64,000 nt of DNA from Clostridia bacterium. Its GTDB lineage: Bacteria > Bacillota > Clostridia > Christensenellales > Aristaeellaceae. Both the position numbers and the translations under genes were made by a program. The notes under the pieces are model-generated. The model ran no database searches. It saw only the letters and a list, made by a program, of their open reading frames with translations, and had not been told where the DNA came from. The stretch lies in assembly GCA_017543905.1 (NCBI GenBank), contig JAFYFC010000005.1:23562-87561 (forward strand). The letters run 5' to 3'. This document shows positions 9,140 to 17,565 of the stretch, in pieces; the stretch's first letter is position 1; the number at the start of each line of letters is the position of its first letter.

Positions 9140-11710
9140 ATGAAGCGTAAGATTGTGCTGATAGACGGCTACAGCTTGCTTTACAGGGCATTTTTTGCGC
9201 TGCCGCTTATGGATAACGGCGGGGGCGAGTACACGAACGCAGTGTACGGCTTTATGAGCATGCTTTTAAAGGTGCTCGAAAGCGAAAAGCCCGACGCGCT
9301 GGCTGTCGCGTTCGACGTGGACAAGCACACCTTCCGCCACGAATCCTACGCCGATTACAAGGCCGGACGCGCGCCCACGCCGGACGAAATGAAGCCCCAG
9401 ATCGACCTGGTCAAGCAGCTGCTTGCGTCCATGCGCGTGCCGATCCTGGAATGCCGGGGCTACGAGGCGGACGACGTGCTGGGCACCGTATCGCTTATCT
9501 GCGAGCAAAACGGCGATTACGCGCTGATCGTAACCGGCGACAGGGACGCGTATCAGCTTGCGGGAGAATATACGAGCATACTCCTGACCAAAAAAGGCAT
9601 AAGCGAAACCGAAACCGTTACGCCCGAGTGGATAAAGGAAAAATACGGGCTTACCCCGGCGCAGATGATAGACGTAAAGAGCCTTATGGGCGACGCGTCC
9701 GACAATATACCCGGGGTCGCGGGCATAGGCGAAAAGACCGCGCTCAAGCTTATAAACGAATTCGGAAGCCTTGAAAACCTGCTCGCCTGCGCGGAAACGC
9801 AGCTTAAGGGCAGCGTGCGCGAAAAGATATTAAACGGACGGCAGAGCGCGCTGGACAGTCGCTTTCTGGCGGAAATAAACCGCAGCGTGCCGCTTAAGTT
9901 CGATTTTGAAGCGTGCCGCGTGCAGCCCTTCGACGGCGCGCTGCCGCTGCTCAAGCGTCTGCGCCTAAAATCGATACTTCAGAGGATAGAGCCGTATCTG
10001 AGCGGCGAAGCGCCTGTATCCGTCGCGGCGCCTGCGCGGGAAGTAAACGTCACCCGGACGGATAAAGACGGCATGCGCGCCGAGTGCGCGCGTATACTGA
10101 GCGGGGCGAAGCTTGCAGCGGTCGTTATCGGCGACAGCTTCTCCGTCTGCACGGATGCGGGAGAGGCGCTTTTTGCCGAGATGGGCGGAGACCTGCTGTC
10201 TGCCGGCATAGAGAGCGCGGACATATACGCAGCGCTCAGGCCGCTTGCGGAGGATAGAGGTATAACAGCGGTTTTTTATAACGTAAAGGCGCTGCCGTTT
10301 GACATAAGCGCCTTTGAGGGCAGGAGCGAGGATCTGATGCTCGCGCTGTACGTAATAAACCCGCAGGCCGACTGCAAAGACCTGAGCGGCGCCTGCGCGG
10401 AGCTGGACGCCGACTACGACAGCGCGTGCCCCGCAGCGTCTTTGCTCGACGCATGGACAAACGCCGAAAAGCGGCTGAACGCCGATGGAGAAATGCGGCT
10501 TTACCGCGAAACGGAGCTGCCGCTTGCGTATGTCCTGCGTGAAATGGAAGACGCCGGCTTCCGTGTGGATACCGAATATCTTGAAAAGCTCGGAAAGGTC
10601 TACAAGCGGCGTTTGGACGACATCGGTTCAGAAATATACCATCTTGCGGGCAGAGAGATAAACATAAACTCCCCCAAGCAGCTCAAGCAGCTTTTATTCG
10701 AAGAAATGAAGCTGCCCGTGCCGGGCGGCAGGAAAAACGCAGGCAGCACCTCGGCGGAGGTGCTGGAGGCGCTTGCGGGAGACTATCCGATCTGCGAAAA
10801 AATACTCGAATACAGAAAATATCAAAAGCTGAACAGCACCTACGTCGAGGGGCTCGTGCCCCTTGCCGACTCTGACGGCCGCATACATACGCGCTTCGAG
10901 CAGGCTGTCACGGGTACGGGACGCATCAGCTCCCGCGAGCCGAATCTGCAGAACATACCCGTACGCACCGAGCTGGGACGCGAGATACGCCGTGCGTTCA
11001 TACCGGCGGAAGGCTGCTGCCTGATCGACGCCGACTACAGCCAGATAGAGCTGCGCGTGCTTGCGCATATGTCGGGCGACGCGAACATGCGCGACGCGTT
11101 CATAAGCGGGCAGGACATACACGCGCGTACCGCCAGCGAGGTGTTCCACGTGCCGCTTGACGAGGTGACGCACGAAATGCGTTCCGCAGCCAAGGCGGTA
11201 AACTTCGGCATCGTATACGGCATAAGCGAATACGGGCTCGCCAAAAACACGGGCAGCAGCGTGCGCGAGGCGGCAGGCTATATAGAGGAATATCTTAAGC
11301 GCTATCCGGACGTAAAAAGGTTTATGGACGAATGCGTAAGAACCGGCAGGGAAAACGGCTACGTGACTACGCTGATGGGACGCAGAAGGTATCTGCCGGA
11401 GCTCTCGGCGGCGTCGTATCAGATGCGTTCCTTTGGAGAACGCGCCGCGATGAACAGCCCGATACAGGGCACGGCGGCGGATATAATCAAGCTCGCGATG
11501 GTCAATACCGCAAAAGAGCTAAAGCGCCGTGGCCTTAAAACAAGGCTGCTTCTGCAGGTGCACGACGAGCTCATACTCGAAGCGCCGGCTTCTGAGGCGC
11601 AAAAAGCCTCTGAGCTGCTCAGGGACTGCATGGAAAACGCCGTCAGGCTGTCCGTGCCGCTGGTGTGCGAGGTCGGAATGGGAGGAAACTGGAATGAGTG
11701 CAAACCGTAA
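9140..11710 (+). CDS. polA: DNA polymerase I
   Basis: 856 residues, usual length. The N-terminal 5'-3' exonuclease (flap) domain, about residues 1-290, has LIDGYSLLYRAFF, EADDVLGT and VTGDRDAYQL. The middle region (about 310-470) corresponds to the 3'-5' exonuclease fold but shows no DxE-type acidic residues, so proofreading is probably absent, as in Bacillus and Thermus enzymes. The polymerase domain carries motif A (DADYSQIELRV, about 630), the O-helix (RSAAKAVNFGIVYG, about 680) and motif C (QVHDELILE, about 806). The start is the ATG at 9140 because GGAGG lies 6 nt before it; the in-frame ATG at 9116 has no such site. It acts in repair and Okazaki-fragment maturation. It leads a long co-directional run and overlaps coaE by 17 bp. 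Confidence 0.97.
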   Translation: MKRKIVLIDGYSLLYRAFFALPLMDNGGGEYTNAVYGFMSMLLKVLESEKPDALAVAFDVDKHTFRHESYADYKAGRAPTPDEMKPQIDLVKQLLASMRVPILECRGYEADDVLGTVSLICEQNGDYALIVTGDRDAYQLAGEYTSILLTKKGISETETVTPEWIKEKYGLTPAQMIDVKSLMGDASDNIPGVAGIGEKTALKLINEFGSLENLLACAETQLKGSVREKILNGRQSALDSRFLAEINRSVPLKFDFEACRVQPFDGALPLLKRLRLKSILQRIEPYLSGEAPVSVAAPAREVNVTRTDKDGMRAECARILSGAKLAAVVIGDSFSVCTDAGEALFAEMGGDLLSAGIESADIYAALRPLAEDRGITAVFYNVKALPFDISAFEGRSEDLMLALYVINPQADCKDLSGACAELDADYDSACPAASLLDAWTNAEKRLNADGEMRLYRETELPLAYVLREMEDAGFRVDTEYLEKLGKVYKRRLDDIGSEIYHLAGREININSPKQLKQLLFEEMKLPVPGGRKNAGSTSAEVLEALAGDYPICEKILEYRKYQKLNSTYVEGLVPLADSDGRIHTRFEQAVTGTGRISSREPNLQNIPVRTELGREIRRAFIPAEGCCLIDADYSQIELRVLAHMSGDANMRDAFISGQDIHARTASEVFHVPLDEVTHEMRSAAKAVNFGIVYGISEYGLAKNTGSSVREAAGYIEEYLKRYPDVKRFMDECVRTGRENGYVTTLMGRRRYLPELSAASYQMRSFGERAAMNSPIQGTAADIIKLAMVNTAKELKRRGLKTRLLLQVHDELILEAPASEAQKASELLRDCMENAVRLSVPLVCEVGMGGNWNECKP

Positions 11711-12329
11711 CATATATATAGTGGGGCTGACGGGCGGCATCGCCTCGGGCAAGTCTCAGGCGGCGGAATTTTTGGAGTCGCTGGGCGCTCACTGTGTGGA
11801 CGCAGACGCGATTTCGCACGCGCTGACTGCTCCGGGCGGGCGCGCACTGCCTGATCTGCGCCTCGAATTCGGGGACGGCATATTCGAACCGGACGGCACT
11901 CTCGACCGCAAAGCGCTCGCGGACATCGTTTTTACGGACGAAAACGCAAGAAAGAAGCTGGACGCGCTCATTCATCCGAGCGTTCAGAAGGAGATGCTGG
12001 ACGAGGTGGATATCGCTGCGCAAAACGGCGAGAAGCTGATTTTCCTTAACGTGCCGCTGCTGTTTGAAACCGGCATGGACGCGCTGTGCGACGAAACGTG
12101 GCTTATAAGCACCGATCCGGAGGTACAGCTTAAGCGCCTCATGGCGCGCGACGACATGGACGAGGAGCGCGCGCTTTCGCGTATAGACAGCCAGATGCCG
12201 CTGGAGGAAAAGCAGAGGCGCGCCACAGTGATAATCGACAACAGCAAAAGCATGGATAAAATGTTCGGGGAGCTTCAAAGTCAGTACAATTCGCTGCTTA
12301 AGCGCGTGAGCAGGCTTGAAAACGAATGA
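11694..12329 (+). CDS. coaE: Dephospho-CoA kinase
   Basis: 211 residues, normal for the family. It catalyses the last step of coenzyme A synthesis, ATP-dependent phosphorylation of dephospho-CoA at the 3'-OH of ribose. It has the P-loop GGIASGKS (residues 14-21), the substrate-binding CVDADAISH stretch and the LID-like region rich in Arg. The ATG at 11694 lies inside the end of polA behind GGAGG, and the polA-coaE pair is common in Firmicutes. It ends with an ATGA overlap with the next gene, indicating translational coupling. Confidence 0.95.
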   Translation: MSANRNIYIVGLTGGIASGKSQAAEFLESLGAHCVDADAISHALTAPGGRALPDLRLEFGDGIFEPDGTLDRKALADIVFTDENARKKLDALIHPSVQKEMLDEVDIAAQNGEKLIFLNVPLLFETGMDALCDETWLISTDPEVQLKRLMARDDMDEERALSRIDSQMPLEEKQRRATVIIDNSKSMDKMFGELQSQYNSLLKRVSRLENE

Positions 12330-13855
12330 AGAGAGTTATAGCGCTCTTACTGGTGCTGCTGCTTGCGGCGCATATGCCCGCGGCAGCTGCAAACGAGAGC
12401 ATTTTTACAATCGGAATGGTATACGAAAGCGGCGCGGCGATAAACCCGCTGTACTGCAATCAGCGCGATATAACCAGCCTTAACGAGCTCGTATTCGAAA
12501 GCGTGATAGCGTTCGACAAAACGCTCAGGCCTACGGGCGAACTGGCGCTTACGTGGAGCTGCGACGACGCGAACAAGGGCACGTTCGTGTTCAATCTCAG
12601 GCAGAACGTGCGCTTTCACGACGGTACGTATCTGAGCGCGCAGGACGTATACGCGACATGGAACCGCATAATCCAATTGGGCTCGAGCTGTCCGTATTAC
12701 ACGCGCTGCTCGTATATAAGCAAGATGGAGGTTACGGACCTGTACACGATCACGGTCACGGGCAAGTATCCGAGCTATCTTGTGATGTACGCGATGACGT
12801 TTCCGGTGCTGCAGAGGAACTCTCTGGACATGACCCTTCCTACCGGAACGGGCCCGTACTGGTATATGTACTCCGACACCGACTGGATACAGATAGACGT
12901 AAACCCGTACTGGTGGAAAAAAGCGGCGACAGTCGATACCGTGTACGCGGTAAGATACTCCGAGACGAGCGACGCTCTGGCGGCGCTGTCCTCGGGAGAG
13001 GTGGACGCGGTGCCGACGCGCAGTCAGAACGCCGCGCTGGGAAGGCTGCTAAACGACAGAATGAGCATGGACTACGCTACCCTAACCTACGAAATGCTCA
13101 TCCCGAATATCCGCACGTCGCGCTTTGCCGATATCCGCACACGACAGGCGATAATGTACGCTCTGGACATCGACACGATCGCGCAGAACATATATATGGA
13201 CATGGTTACGGAGTCGGAGGTGCCGGTCATTACGGGAACCTGGCTGTACGAGCCGCAGAGCGCGATATACTACGAGTCGATGGAGCGCGCGCTGCAGCTG
13301 CTGAACGAAGCGGGCTGGGGAGATTACAATAAAGACGGCGTGCTCGACAAGGTAGTGGACGGCGTGCTGGAGGAGCTCACCTTCACCATAATCACCTGCG
13401 TGGACGACGCCGCGCGCACGCGCCAGCATGCGGCGGATATGATAGCCGACCGCCTCGCCCTGATCGGCATACAGGCGAAGGTCAAGGTCGTAAGCAAATC
13501 CACGCTTGAAAAAAATCTGAAAAGCGGCGATTTCGACATGGCGCTGTGCGCGGTAAACATGTCGCTTTTGCCGGATCTGACGTTTCTTCTGCGCTCGGAC
13601 GGGCGTATGAACTATTCGGGTTATTCGAGCACGCAAATGAACGAGCTGGTGTCGTCGGTGTATTATACTGCGGACGAAGACGAATTCAGGTCCGTACTGA
13701 GCCGCATACAGATAAAGACCGCGGAGGAGCTGCCGTTTCTGGGGCTGTTTTTCAGAAAAGGCACTATCATGACCACCGCGAACGTCAGCGGGCTGGACGC
13801 GGTTATAGAGGGCGACGTACTGAGAGGTTTCGAATACATCAGATTCGAGGAATAG
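12326..13855 (+). CDS. Extracellular solute-binding protein, family 5 (peptide/nickel type), orphan
   Basis: 509 residues with a cleavable signal peptide (about 1-22, no lipobox cysteine seen). The body matches the SBP_bac_5 fold used by oligopeptide, dipeptide and nickel ABC importers: NPLYCNQRDITSLNELVFESV near the N-terminus and FNLRQNVRFHDGTYLSAQDV around residues 90-110. No permease or ATPase is nearby, and it is coupled to coaE by an ATGA overlap and followed closely by galK. The ligand is unknown. Lack of a lipid anchor is odd for a Gram-positive binding protein and may mean it is secreted or has an uncleaved N-terminal helix. Confidence 0.85.
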   Translation: MKRVIALLLVLLLAAHMPAAAANESIFTIGMVYESGAAINPLYCNQRDITSLNELVFESVIAFDKTLRPTGELALTWSCDDANKGTFVFNLRQNVRFHDGTYLSAQDVYATWNRIIQLGSSCPYYTRCSYISKMEVTDLYTITVTGKYPSYLVMYAMTFPVLQRNSLDMTLPTGTGPYWYMYSDTDWIQIDVNPYWWKKAATVDTVYAVRYSETSDALAALSSGEVDAVPTRSQNAALGRLLNDRMSMDYATLTYEMLIPNIRTSRFADIRTRQAIMYALDIDTIAQNIYMDMVTESEVPVITGTWLYEPQSAIYYESMERALQLLNEAGWGDYNKDGVLDKVVDGVLEELTFTIITCVDDAARTRQHAADMIADRLALIGIQAKVKVVSKSTLEKNLKSGDFDMALCAVNMSLLPDLTFLLRSDGRMNYSGYSSTQMNELVSSVYYTADEDEFRSVLSRIQIKTAEELPFLGLFFRKGTIMTTANVSGLDAVIEGDVLRGFEYIRFEE

Positions 13856-13859
13856 AATT

Positions 13860-15098
13860 ATGTTTGATTTTGAACTATTGAGCCGCATATACGGCGGACG
13901 CGACAAGGCTGAGAAGCAGCTCAAGCGCCTGAACGCGCTTAAGGAAAGGTTCACACAGCTCTTCGGAGACGGCGGGGAGATAGTGTTCGTTTCCGCGCCG
14001 GGCAGGACGGAGATCGCGGGCAATCACACGGACCACAATTACGGTAAGGTACTGGCAGCGAGCGTTGATCTCGATACGCTCGCCGCGGTCAGGGCGAACG
14101 GCACGGATACGGTAAACCTGTATTCCGACATGTACGAGGAGCCCTTCCGCGTGGATATAAGCGCGCTTGAGCCGGCAGAGGCGGAGAAGGAAACGACTGC
14201 TGCGCTTATACGCGGCTCTGCGGCCGGTGTGCGTGCGCGCGGCGGCAGGATAGGCGGCTTCGACGCGTGTGTCACGTCGAATGTGCTGCGCGGAAGCGGG
14301 CTGTCCTCGTCGGCTGCCTTCGAGGTGCTGCTGGTCAGGATATTCGACGAGCTGTTCTCGGGCGGCGTGATACCCGCAGAGGAAAACGCGCGCATCAGCC
14401 AGAAAACCGAAAACCGCTTCTTCATGAAGCCCTGCGGGCTGATGGATCAGATGGCGTGCGCCGTTGGCGGCATGGTATATATCGACTTCGCGGGCGGGAA
14501 CGCGCAGGTCGAAAGCATAAAATACGACTTCTCGGCCAAAGGGCTTACGCCGTGCGTCGTCGCCGCGGGCGGAGATCACGGCAATCTTACGGGCGAATAC
14601 GCGTCTATTCCGGCGGAGATGAAGGCCGTGGCGAATGCGTTGGGCGGCAGCGTGCTGCGCGAGGTGGAGGACAGGATATATTCCTCGGTACCTCTGCTCA
14701 AGGGCAGGGTGAGCGACCGCGCGATACTGCGCGCGCTGCATTTTGCCGACGAAAACAGGCGTGTAGGCGAGCTTGCGCAGGCGCTGAAGCGCGACGATAT
14801 AAACGCCTTTCTGGAAGGCATTATCGCCTCGGGCGAGAGCAGCTGGAAGCTTCTGCAGAACCTGTACGTGCCGGGCGGAAGCAACGAGGAAATGCCGCTC
14901 GCGCTTGAGATGAGCGCGCGCCTTTTGAAGGGAAAAGGCGCATGGCGCATACACGGCGGCGGCTTCGCGGGTACTATACTTGTGTTCGTGCCCACAGACG
15001 AGCTTTCCGCCTATACGCAGCAGATGGAAGCGGTGTTCGGACAGGGCAGCGTAAAGCCGCTGTTCATCCGTCCGGAGGGCGTGATACGGCTTGCGTAA
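13860..15098 (+). CDS. galK: Galactokinase (GHMP kinase family)
   Basis: 412 residues. It phosphorylates galactose at C1 using ATP, the first committed Leloir step. The galactokinase signature is GRTEIAGNHTDHNYG (about residues 43-57), the GHMP ATP motif is GSGLSSSAAFE (about 145), and the C-terminal motif is IHGGGFAGTILVFV. The catalytic base Asp is expected in GLMDQMACAVGG. No galT or galE is in the window, so the product must be handled by genes elsewhere or the substrate may be another sugar. It lies 4 bp after the solute-binding gene and overlaps tsaE slightly. Confidence 0.92.
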   Translation: MFDFELLSRIYGGRDKAEKQLKRLNALKERFTQLFGDGGEIVFVSAPGRTEIAGNHTDHNYGKVLAASVDLDTLAAVRANGTDTVNLYSDMYEEPFRVDISALEPAEAEKETTAALIRGSAAGVRARGGRIGGFDACVTSNVLRGSGLSSSAAFEVLLVRIFDELFSGGVIPAEENARISQKTENRFFMKPCGLMDQMACAVGGMVYIDFAGGNAQVESIKYDFSAKGLTPCVVAAGGDHGNLTGEYASIPAEMKAVANALGGSVLREVEDRIYSSVPLLKGRVSDRAILRALHFADENRRVGELAQALKRDDINAFLEGIIASGESSWKLLQNLYVPGGSNEEMPLALEMSARLLKGKGAWRIHGGGFAGTILVFVPTDELSAYTQQMEAVFGQGSVKPLFIRPEGVIRLA

Positions 15099-15585
15099 AA
15101 TGTACATAAGCCGCAGCGCGGAGGACACGCTTGAGATCGGCCGCGTGCTGGGAAGCTTCCTGCGCGCAGGCGACAGCGTGCTTTTGTACGGAGACCTGGG
15201 CGCCGGCAAAAGCGTGCTTGCACGCGGCTGCGCGCGCGCGCTGGGAATCAAATGCGATATGGCGAGCCCTACGTTTACCATAATGCAGCCATACGCGGGC
15301 GACGGAGTGAACGTATACCACTTCGACCTGTACAGGCTGTCCGATGCTGACGAGCTGTATTATACGGGTCTCGAGGACAGGATAGGCACCGACGGCGTGG
15401 CGCTGATAGAATGGCCGCAGCAGGCGGACGTGTGTCCGGAGGTAAGAGTCGAAGCGGACATACTGCGCGGCGCGGACGCTGATACGAGATATATTGAATT
15501 CAGCTTTTTCGGTATGGACGGCAGGGAAAGCGGGATTGTTTCGGCACTGGAGAAATACGCCTCGCCGGAGGAGACTGAGCTTTGA
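15091..15585 (+). CDS. tsaE: tRNA threonylcarbamoyladenosine biosynthesis ATPase TsaE
   Basis: 164 residues. TsaE is the ATPase that resets the TsaBD complex during t6A37 modification of ANN-decoding tRNAs. The P-loop is GDLGAGKSVLARG (about residues 37-49), followed by SPTFTIMQPY and HFDLYRL, both typical. The TTG at 15091 is 11 nt after GGAGGG; the ATG at 15100 is the alternative and would remove three residues. It overlaps galK by 8 bp and tsaB by 4 bp. Confidence 0.94.
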   Translation: MRKMYISRSAEDTLEIGRVLGSFLRAGDSVLLYGDLGAGKSVLARGCARALGIKCDMASPTFTIMQPYAGDGVNVYHFDLYRLSDADELYYTGLEDRIGTDGVALIEWPQQADVCPEVRVEADILRGADADTRYIEFSFFGMDGRESGIVSALEKYASPEETEL

Positions 15586-16283
15586 AAATACTTGCGCTGG
15601 ATACTTCGTCCCTCGCCTGCTCGGCGGCGCTCGCCATAGACGGCAGGCTTACAGCCGAAGTGCTGCTCAATTCGGGACTGACGCATTCGCAGACGCTGAT
15701 GCCGGCAGTGGAAGCGCTGCTTGAGCGCGAAGGGCTTACGCCTGCGGATATAGACCTGTTCGCGGCGGTGGCGGGGCCGGGCTCGTTTACGGGCGTGCGC
15801 ATCGGTGTCTGCGCCGTAAAGGGGCTGTGCGCCTCAAGCGGACAGCAGTGCGCGCGGGTAGACGCGCTGGAAGCGATCGCCGAGGGCGCTTCGTATGAGG
15901 GGCTGATATGTCCCATACTGGACGCCAGACGCGGACAGGTATACACAGCTCTGTTCGAAAGACGCGGCGGCGCGCTCAGAAGAGTGCGCGAGGACGAGGC
16001 GCTTTCGCTTGCCGAGTGGCTGGGAACGCTGCCGAAGGACGAGACGGTTTTCTTCAGCGGCGACGGGCTTAACGTGCACGAAGCGCTTATACGCGACTGC
16101 ATGGGCGAAAGAGCGCTTATCGCGCCCGCGCACATACGGGTATTGCGCGCGTCCTCGGCCTGCCTGATCGCGGAAAGGGACGAAAGCATACGCATGGACG
16201 CTTCACAGCTGACGCCCGTATATCTCAGGCTTTCGCAGGCGGAGCGCGAGAGGAACGAACGCATGACCCGCGCCCGGATATGA
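15582..16283 (+). CDS. tsaB: tRNA threonylcarbamoyladenosine biosynthesis protein TsaB
   Basis: 233 residues. Non-catalytic partner of TsaD in t6A synthesis, with an ASKHA-type fold. Recognised by MKILALDTSSLACSAAL at the N-terminus, LTHSQTLMPAVEALL and VAGPGSFTGVRIG (about residues 65-78). The TTG start at 15582 overlaps the tsaE stop (TTGA). The trio tsaE-tsaB-rimI is a widely conserved order. tsaD is not in the window. Confidence 0.94.
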   Translation: MKILALDTSSLACSAALAIDGRLTAEVLLNSGLTHSQTLMPAVEALLEREGLTPADIDLFAAVAGPGSFTGVRIGVCAVKGLCASSGQQCARVDALEAIAEGASYEGLICPILDARRGQVYTALFERRGGALRRVREDEALSLAEWLGTLPKDETVFFSGDGLNVHEALIRDCMGERALIAPAHIRVLRASSACLIAERDESIRMDASQLTPVYLRLSQAERERNERMTRARI

Positions 16284-16771
16284 TAAGATATATAACGGAC
16301 GATAAGGATATCGAGCGCATGCTGCAGATAGAACGGCTTTCGTTTCCCACGCCGTGGGACGAAAGCGACGTACGCGAAAGCGTGACGCAGAGCCGTCTGC
16401 GCTGCATGGGAGTATACGAAGCGGGAACGCTCGCGGGCTGGGGCTGCGTGCATACGGGCATATGCGAGGCGCATCTTATGACGCTCGCCGTGCATCCGGC
16501 TTACCGGCGCAGGGGATACGGAAAAGCGCTGCTTGACGCGTTTATCCGGGCCTCCGCAGACGCAGGGTGCACGTATATGGAGCTCGAATGCCGCAAGGGC
16601 AATACTGCGGCGCGCGCGCTGTACGAGGCGGCAGGCTTTATAAAAACGCTGACCAGGCCCGGCTACTACGCCGACACGGGTGAGGACGCGGTGATCTACG
16701 TGCTGCCGTCTCTGCCCGATGGCAACGCGGAGAACGATCCGTATCTTATACGCGAAAATACGGAGGACTGA
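16280..16771 (+). CDS. rimI: Ribosomal-protein-alanine N-acetyltransferase (GNAT)
   Basis: 163 residues. It has the GNAT fold with the acetyl-CoA pyrophosphate loop at YRRRGYGKALLDAFI (about 74-88) and the C-terminal ALYEAAGF motif typical of RimI, which acetylates the N-terminus of ribosomal protein S18. The ATG overlaps the tsaB stop (ATGA). The TsaB/RimI neighbourhood supports the name; substrate identity is inferred from the family. Confidence 0.88.
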   Translation: MIRYITDDKDIERMLQIERLSFPTPWDESDVRESVTQSRLRCMGVYEAGTLAGWGCVHTGICEAHLMTLAVHPAYRRRGYGKALLDAFIRASADAGCTYMELECRKGNTAARALYEAAGFIKTLTRPGYYADTGEDAVIYVLPSLPDGNAENDPYLIRENTED

Positions 16772-16774
16772 GAA

Positions 16775-17545
16775 TTGGAGTTAAAAATCGGCACTGTAAG
16801 CCTTCATTACGAGTTAAGCGGGGAAGGCGCGGACAGTCTGCTGTTTCTGCACGGCTGGGGAGGCTCCTGCGCGAGCTTCGCGCCCGCAGTGAGGGATTTT
16901 GCCTCGGACAAGCGTATCGTCAACCTCGATTTTCCCGGCTTTGGACAAAGCAGCGAGCCGGACGTGCCGTGGACGGTAGCAGACTACAGAGACGCCGTGC
17001 TGACGCTGCTGGACACGCTTAAAATCACGAAAACGGATATAGTCGCGCATTCCTTCGGCGGGCGTGTCGCGCTCATGATAAACGCGGAAAGACCTTCCCT
17101 TGTACGCAGGCAGATACTTACGGGCTGCGCGGGTCTCACAGACCCGGACGCGGCGTCGAAGGGCGGGGCGGCGCACGCGCTTTCCCGTTTGTACGACAAC
17201 CGCCTTTCGAGACGTCTGCTGGGCGAAAAGGGCGTCGAAAAGATACAAAACGTGCTGCGTTCGCATTTCGGCAGCGAGGATTACAAAAACGCGTCTCCGC
17301 TGATGCGCGAGACGTTTAAAAGAGTATTGGCGCAGGACCTCAGGTACTGTCTGCCTGAGATCAGCGCGCCTACGCTGCTCGTCTGGGGCGCGAACGATAC
17401 CGCGACGCCCTTATGGATAGGGCGCGAGATGGAAAAATCGATAAGCGACGCGGCGCTCGTGGTGTTTGAAAACAGCGGGCATTTCGCCTATCTTGAGCAG
17501 TACGCGCGCTTTATAACCATAGCGAAGAATTTTCTTAACTCATAA
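16775..17545 (+). CDS. Alpha/beta hydrolase
   Basis: 256 residues. Alpha/beta hydrolase fold with the oxyanion segment LFLHGWGGSCAS near residue 24, the nucleophile elbow HSFGGR (Ser about 92), the acid in GANDTATP and the base in NSGHFAYLE. The triad Ser-Asp-His is complete. The TTG start is 3 bp after rimI. It could be a carboxylesterase, thioesterase or lactonase; no closer assignment can be made from sequence. Confidence 0.85.
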   Translation: MELKIGTVSLHYELSGEGADSLLFLHGWGGSCASFAPAVRDFASDKRIVNLDFPGFGQSSEPDVPWTVADYRDAVLTLLDTLKITKTDIVAHSFGGRVALMINAERPSLVRRQILTGCAGLTDPDAASKGGAAHALSRLYDNRLSRRLLGEKGVEKIQNVLRSHFGSEDYKNASPLMRETFKRVLAQDLRYCLPEISAPTLLVWGANDTATPLWIGREMEKSISDAALVVFENSGHFAYLEQYARFITIAKNFLNS

Positions 17546-17565
17546 ACGACGGGGGAGTACGGGGT

